8,744 nucleotides of DNA. Source: Bacillota bacterium. Its GTDB lineage: Bacteria > Bacillota_I > Bacilli_A > Acholeplasmatales > Acholeplasmataceae. The notes below the pieces were generated by a model. The model was not told the DNA's origin, did no database searches, and saw nothing but the letters and a program-made list of their open reading frames with translations. The position numbers and the translations under genes are program-made. This document shows, piece by piece, positions 5,794-8,744 of the stretch; position 1 is the first letter of the stretch; every line of letters begins with the position of its first letter. The stretch covers positions 1 through 8,744 of the forward strand of contig JAQCDH010000030.1 of the NCBI GenBank assembly GCA_027620815.1, read 5' to 3'.

Positions 5794-7098
5794 ATGCATA
5801 AATACTTTCCTCAAACAAAAAATGATCAACAAAAAATGCTTTCAGATATTGGTGCATCATCGCTTGATGATCTTTTTCAAGCGATACCTGAATCTTTAAG
5901 ATATAAAGGTGATTTTGATTTACCTAAATCATTAGGTGATTTTCAACTTACCAAACTGATGCAAGAAAAACAAGCACTTAATCATCAGCTCAAAGTTTTT
6001 AGAGGGGCTGGTGCTTTTGACCATTACATTCCAACTGTTGTTAGAAGCATTACTTCTCGACAAGAGTTTTTAACCTCATATACACCTTATCAACCAGAAG
6101 TTGCACAAGGGACACTGCAATACATTTTTGAATACCAAAGCATTGTTTCTGAACTTACTGGTATGGATGTTTCAAATGCCTCGATGTATGATGGTTCAAC
6201 CGCGACTGCTGAAGCGATGTATATGGCTTATGGGATTTCAGGAAAATCAAAAATATGTGTTTCTAAAACAATCAATGATCATACACTAGATGTCATCAAA
6301 ACGTATGCTTATTTTAGAAACATCGAAGTAGTTGATATCGATGAAAAAGATGGCCATATTGATCTTTCTTCTATTCAAGACCATTTGACAGATAGTATGG
6401 GTATCATTGTTCAATCGCCTAATAAATATGGCATCATTGAATCTTATTCCAATTTAAGTCAACATGTTCATGATCAAAAAGGATTATTCATTATGAACCG
6501 TGAAGGTCAATCTTTAGCATTACTTAAAACACCAAAAGATGAAGGTGTTGATATTGCATGTGGTGATTTACAAGCTTTAGGAATTCCTTTATCAGCAGGT
6601 GGTCCTTATATTGGTTATCTTGCAACCAATCAAGCATTTATTAGAAAATTACCGGGACGTATTTGCGGAATGACCAAAGATGTTGACGGTAAAAGAGCGT
6701 TTGTATTAACTTTACGGGCAAGAGAACAAGATATTAGACGTGATAAAGCAAATTCAAATATTTGTAGTAACCAGTCTCTTAATGCACTCGCAGTGACTGT
6801 TTACGTATCTTCATTAGGCAAAAAGGGATTAAAAGAAGTTGCTTCTGCTTGTTTAAATGGTGCGTATCATTTTAAAAAGATGTTATTGCAAACAGGACTA
6901 TTTGATGATGTTTATCCTCATCCTCATTTTAAAGAATTCACACTAAAATACAAAGGTCATCCAAATTCACTTAATCAACAATTAAAACGTCATGGGTTTT
7001 TAGGTCCCTATGTTCAAAACAATCAATTATTAACATTTGCAGTGACTGAAAAACGTACGATTGATGAAATGCAATCATTGATTGAGGTGATCCAATGA
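5794..7098 (+). CDS. gcvPA: Glycine dehydrogenase (decarboxylating) subunit 1, P protein alpha half
   Basis: This is the N-terminal half of the split, PLP-dependent P protein, which decarboxylates glycine and loads the aminomethyl group onto lipoyl-H. It pairs with GcvPB. The 434-residue product is close to the usual 440-450. Family segments appear in order: GAGAFDHYIPTVVRSI (71-86), YTPYQPEVAQGTLQYIFEYQ (96-115), ELTGMDVSNASMYDGSTATA (120-139), then LGIPLSAGGPYIG, LPGRICGMTKDVDGKRAF, LRAREQDIRRDKANSNIC and NQSLNALAVTVY. The usual FLGAG is FRGAG here. As expected for the alpha half, it lacks the PLP lysine motif, which is in GcvPB. Its TGA stop overlaps the gcvPB ATG, which fits production of the two halves in equal amounts. 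Start at 5794 rather than 5791 is preferred from ribosome-site spacing. Identification is secure. Confidence 0.95.
   Translation: MHKYFPQTKNDQQKMLSDIGASSLDDLFQAIPESLRYKGDFDLPKSLGDFQLTKLMQEKQALNHQLKVFRGAGAFDHYIPTVVRSITSRQEFLTSYTPYQPEVAQGTLQYIFEYQSIVSELTGMDVSNASMYDGSTATAEAMYMAYGISGKSKICVSKTINDHTLDVIKTYAYFRNIEVVDIDEKDGHIDLSSIQDHLTDSMGIIVQSPNKYGIIESYSNLSQHVHDQKGLFIMNREGQSLALLKTPKDEGVDIACGDLQALGIPLSAGGPYIGYLATNQAFIRKLPGRICGMTKDVDGKRAFVLTLRAREQDIRRDKANSNICSNQSLNALAVTVYVSSLGKKGLKEVASACLNGAYHFKKMLLQTGLFDDVYPHPHFKEFTLKYKGHPNSLNQQLKRHGFLGPYVQNNQLLTFAVTEKRTIDEMQSLIEVIQ
7084..7093 (+). promoter_or_regulatory. Very strong Shine-Dalgarno site for gcvPB
   Basis: GAGGTGATCC inside the end of gcvPA is complementary over ten bases to the standard bacterial 16S rRNA 3' tail. 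The gcvPB ATG lies one base further on (7095), about seven bases after the GAGG core. This gives gcvPB independent initiation as well as coupling through the ATGA overlap. Confidence 0.75.
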
Positions 7099-8558
7099 GA
7101 CCATTTAATCAAGATCTTATTTTTGAAAAATCTACAGAAGATCGCCGTGCTTCTCATTTTGTTTTTGAATCTTTTGAAGAAGTTACGTTACCAAATGATC
7201 TTATCAGACATGATGACCCACTGCTTCCTGAAGTTTCAGAGTTGGAGCTCATGCGTCATTTTATCAACATGTCTACAAAAAACATGGGAATTGAAACGGG
7301 ATTTTATCCATTAGGCTCATGCACAATGAAGTATAATCCTAAAATTAATGATGAACTTGCGACATTAAAAGGTTTTACAGATATACATCCCTTAAGTTCT
7401 GATGAAGATATTCAAGGTGTATTATCTATTTATGATGAAACACAAAAGATGCTTTCGACACTTACTGGTATGGATACTTTTAGTTTAAATCCATTTGCCG
7501 GTGCGCATGGTGAACAAACCGGACTCATGATTATAAAAAAATATCATGAAAAAAAGGGTAACCATCACAAAAATATCATCATTGTTCCTGACAACGCGCA
7601 CGGAACAAATCCTGCTTCTGCAATCATTTGTGGATTTAAAGTTGTTGAAATTAAATCGAACTTAGATGGGACTGTCAATTTAGAAGCTTTGGATGCTGTA
7701 TTGGATGACAATGTTGCAGGGCTTATGTTAACCAATCCAAATACAGCTGGAGTTTTTGAAAAAGACATTAGACTCATCGCTGATAAAGTACACGCCAAAG
7801 ATGGTTTACTATATTATGATGGTGCAAACTTAAATGCACTTGTCGGTGTTGCAAGACCAGCCGATATGGGATTTGATGTCATGCATATCAACTTGCATAA
7901 AACCTTTTCAACACCACATGGTGGTGGAGGTCCAGGTTCTGGTCCAGTAGGCGTGATAAAAGAGTTAAAAAACTTTTTACCTAATCCTCAAGTTGTTTTT
8001 GAAGATCATCAATTCAAACGTATTGACAATAAAGATTCTATTGGCCGAGTTGGAGGATTTATCGGGAATACACTTGTCTATTTAAGAGCTTATGTGTATA
8101 TGCGTTCTTTAGGTAAAGAAAATCTTGTTGAAATTGGACCACGTGCAGTTCTCAATGCCAACTATGTGAAAACACAATTAAAATCATACTTTAATATGCC
8201 ACTTGCCTCCTATTGTATGCACGAATTTGTTTATGATGGTTTAAAAGGTGACACTGACATTAAAACATTAGACATTGCCAAACGACTTCTTGATTTTGGT
8301 ATGCATGCGCCAACGATTTATTTCCCGCTCATCTACAAACAAGCAATGATGATTGAACCTACTGAAGCGGAATCCCTTCAAACATTAGATCATTTTATTC
8401 ATGTAATGAAACAAATTGTTAAAGAAGCACATGAAACGCCAGAATTATTAAAAACAGCACCACATCATGGTTATGTGAAAAGGCTAGATGAAGCAACTGC
8501 AGCGAGAAACCCAATATTAAGTTATCGTCAGTTAAAAGAAAAAGCACTAATCGATTAG
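7095..8558 (+). CDS. gcvPB: Glycine dehydrogenase (decarboxylating) subunit 2, P protein beta half
   Basis: This is the C-terminal, cofactor-binding half of the split P protein; with GcvPA it forms the glycine decarboxylase. The 487-residue product is of usual length. The PLP lysine is K269 in INLHKTFSTPHGGGGPGSGP. Other landmarks are GFYPLGSCTMKYNPK (69-83), LNPFAGAHGEQTG (131-143), DNAHGTNPASA (166-176), LTNPNTAGVFE (212-222) and YDGANLNALVG (241-251), all typical of the type I fold enzyme. It is the last gene of the gcv operon. The L protein is not adjacent and is probably shared with a 2-oxoacid dehydrogenase elsewhere. The final codons (KEKALID) and the TAG stop lie inside the operon terminator, where the gene overlaps the facing OsmC-family gene by 12 bases. 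Identification is secure. Confidence 0.97.
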   Translation: MRPFNQDLIFEKSTEDRRASHFVFESFEEVTLPNDLIRHDDPLLPEVSELELMRHFINMSTKNMGIETGFYPLGSCTMKYNPKINDELATLKGFTDIHPLSSDEDIQGVLSIYDETQKMLSTLTGMDTFSLNPFAGAHGEQTGLMIIKKYHEKKGNHHKNIIIVPDNAHGTNPASAIICGFKVVEIKSNLDGTVNLEALDAVLDDNVAGLMLTNPNTAGVFEKDIRLIADKVHAKDGLLYYDGANLNALVGVARPADMGFDVMHINLHKTFSTPHGGGGPGSGPVGVIKELKNFLPNPQVVFEDHQFKRIDNKDSIGRVGGFIGNTLVYLRAYVYMRSLGKENLVEIGPRAVLNANYVKTQLKSYFNMPLASYCMHEFVYDGLKGDTDIKTLDIAKRLLDFGMHAPTIYFPLIYKQAMMIEPTEAESLQTLDHFIHVMKQIVKEAHETPELLKTAPHHGYVKRLDEATAARNPILSYRQLKEKALID

Positions 8559-8568
8559 TGCTTTTTTT
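8539..8568. terminator. Bidirectional terminator: 28-bp perfect palindrome over two stop codons
   Basis: Positions 8539-8566 are a perfect inverted repeat (arms of 14 bases meeting between 8552 and 8553) with core GCACTAATC/GATTAGTGC. It is flanked by five A on the left and seven T (8562-8568) on the right. In RNA it would form a GC-containing hairpin with a small loop cut from the ATCGAT centre, followed by a U-run in either direction. The gcvPB stop TAG (8556-8558) and the facing gene's stop TAG (CTA at 8547-8549) are mirror images in the two arms. Confidence 0.88.
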
Positions 8569-8744
8569 AATGGAATACCTTGTAACTGAATATTTTTTTC
8601 GTTTAACAATTTTGAAATTGGACATCTTTGATGCGTTTCTTTAACGAGTGCTTCAATTTTGTTCATGTCATTGGTTTCAATGTAAAGACGCGCTTCGTAA
8701 TAAAATTGATATCCTACTGGAGGGCCTTGATCTAACTCCATGTG
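8547..8744 (-). CDS. OsmC-family protein (partial, C-terminal part; start beyond right edge)
   Basis: The minus-strand frame is open from the right edge to a TAG stop and gives the last 65 residues of a protein. An ATG at 8739-8741 is in frame, but the frame continues upstream of it and OsmC/Ohr proteins are about 130-150 residues long, so the real start is probably outside the window. The segment YYEARLYIETNDMNKIEALVKETHQRCPISKLL matches the C-terminal OsmC fold when read in parts: a beta strand, then a helix, then the conserved HQRCPISKLL (one of the two thiol cysteines expected in the family). Family members act in peroxide or organic hydroperoxide detoxification; the first cysteine is not visible, so activity cannot be judged. 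The tail after LQGIPL is KKALID, partly encoded by the shared terminator. It converges on gcvPB with a 12-base overlap. Confidence 0.75.
   Translation of the reverse strand, partial: HMELDQGPPVGYQFYYEARLYIETNDMNKIEALVKETHQRCPISKLLNEKNIQLQGIPLKKALID

Noticed and set aside
7565..7798. Minus-strand open frame of 77 codons inside gcvPB
   Set aside because: It is a shadow of highly conserved gcvPB sequence with no initiation signals.
8419..8625. Minus-strand open frame of 68 codons spanning the gcvPB end
   Set aside because: It overlaps conserved gcvPB and the OsmC-family gene in other frames and would run through the terminator; its leucine-rich tail is a by-product of the antisense strand.
1..8744. 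A novel defence, mobile or secondary-metabolism system
   Set aside because: All genes belong to recognisable housekeeping or common enzyme families; no transposase, integrase, phage, toxin-antitoxin, CRISPR or tRNA features were seen.

Overview
The window looks like chromosome from a low-G+C Firmicute or Mollicutes relative; Acholeplasma-like is the best guess but is not proven. Base composition is strongly AT-biased, promoters are of the sigma-A type, and Shine-Dalgarno sites are strong. One of these (7084-7093) matches ten bases of the usual bacterial 16S 3' tail. TGA acts as a stop: gpmI and gcvPA both end in TGA inside ATGA overlaps, and tryptophan is encoded by TGG. This argues against the Mycoplasma/Spiroplasma code. 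Nothing mobile, no RNA gene and no CRISPR array was seen. No gap between genes exceeds about 140 bases.

Layout from left to right: (1) the N-terminal part of an ECF-transporter substrate-binding (S) component on the minus strand, cut by the left edge. (2) A compact divergent control region (449-587) with a promoter for each side and a catabolite-responsive-element-like palindrome between them. (3) A plus-strand pair, gpmI (cofactor-independent phosphoglycerate mutase) and an amidase-signature enzyme, joined by an ATGA overlap. (4) A convergent minus-strand monoacylglycerol-lipase-like alpha/beta hydrolase, which shares an 11-bp overlap and one bidirectional terminator with the amidase. (5) A second divergent region (4236-4344) with a perfect 14-bp palindrome just upstream of a consensus -10 box. 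(6) A tight glycine cleavage operon, gcvT-gcvH-gcvPA-gcvPB. (7) The C-terminal end of an OsmC-family protein on the minus strand, converging on gcvPB and cut by the right edge.

The four gcv genes supply the T protein, the H protein and both halves of a split P protein. Together they decarboxylate glycine, carry the aminomethyl group on lipoyl-H and pass it to tetrahydrofolate. The L protein (dihydrolipoamide dehydrogenase) and lipoate attachment enzymes are not here and must be encoded elsewhere. GpmI serves glycolysis (3-phosphoglycerate to 2-phosphoglycerate). The amidase and hydrolase have recognisable catalytic residues but unknown substrates.

The gene content is ordinary housekeeping and I see no new biological system. 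The most striking pattern is structural. At both convergent junctions the stop codons of the two facing genes lie inside the opposite arms of a palindromic bidirectional terminator. The terminator therefore encodes the last residues of both proteins (KKEVNL and KKKEVIN; KALID and KALID), and each mRNA is expected to end only about 8-14 bases after its stop codon. The two plus-strand promoters also predict very short 5' leaders, with the ribosome binding site at or next to the transcription start.
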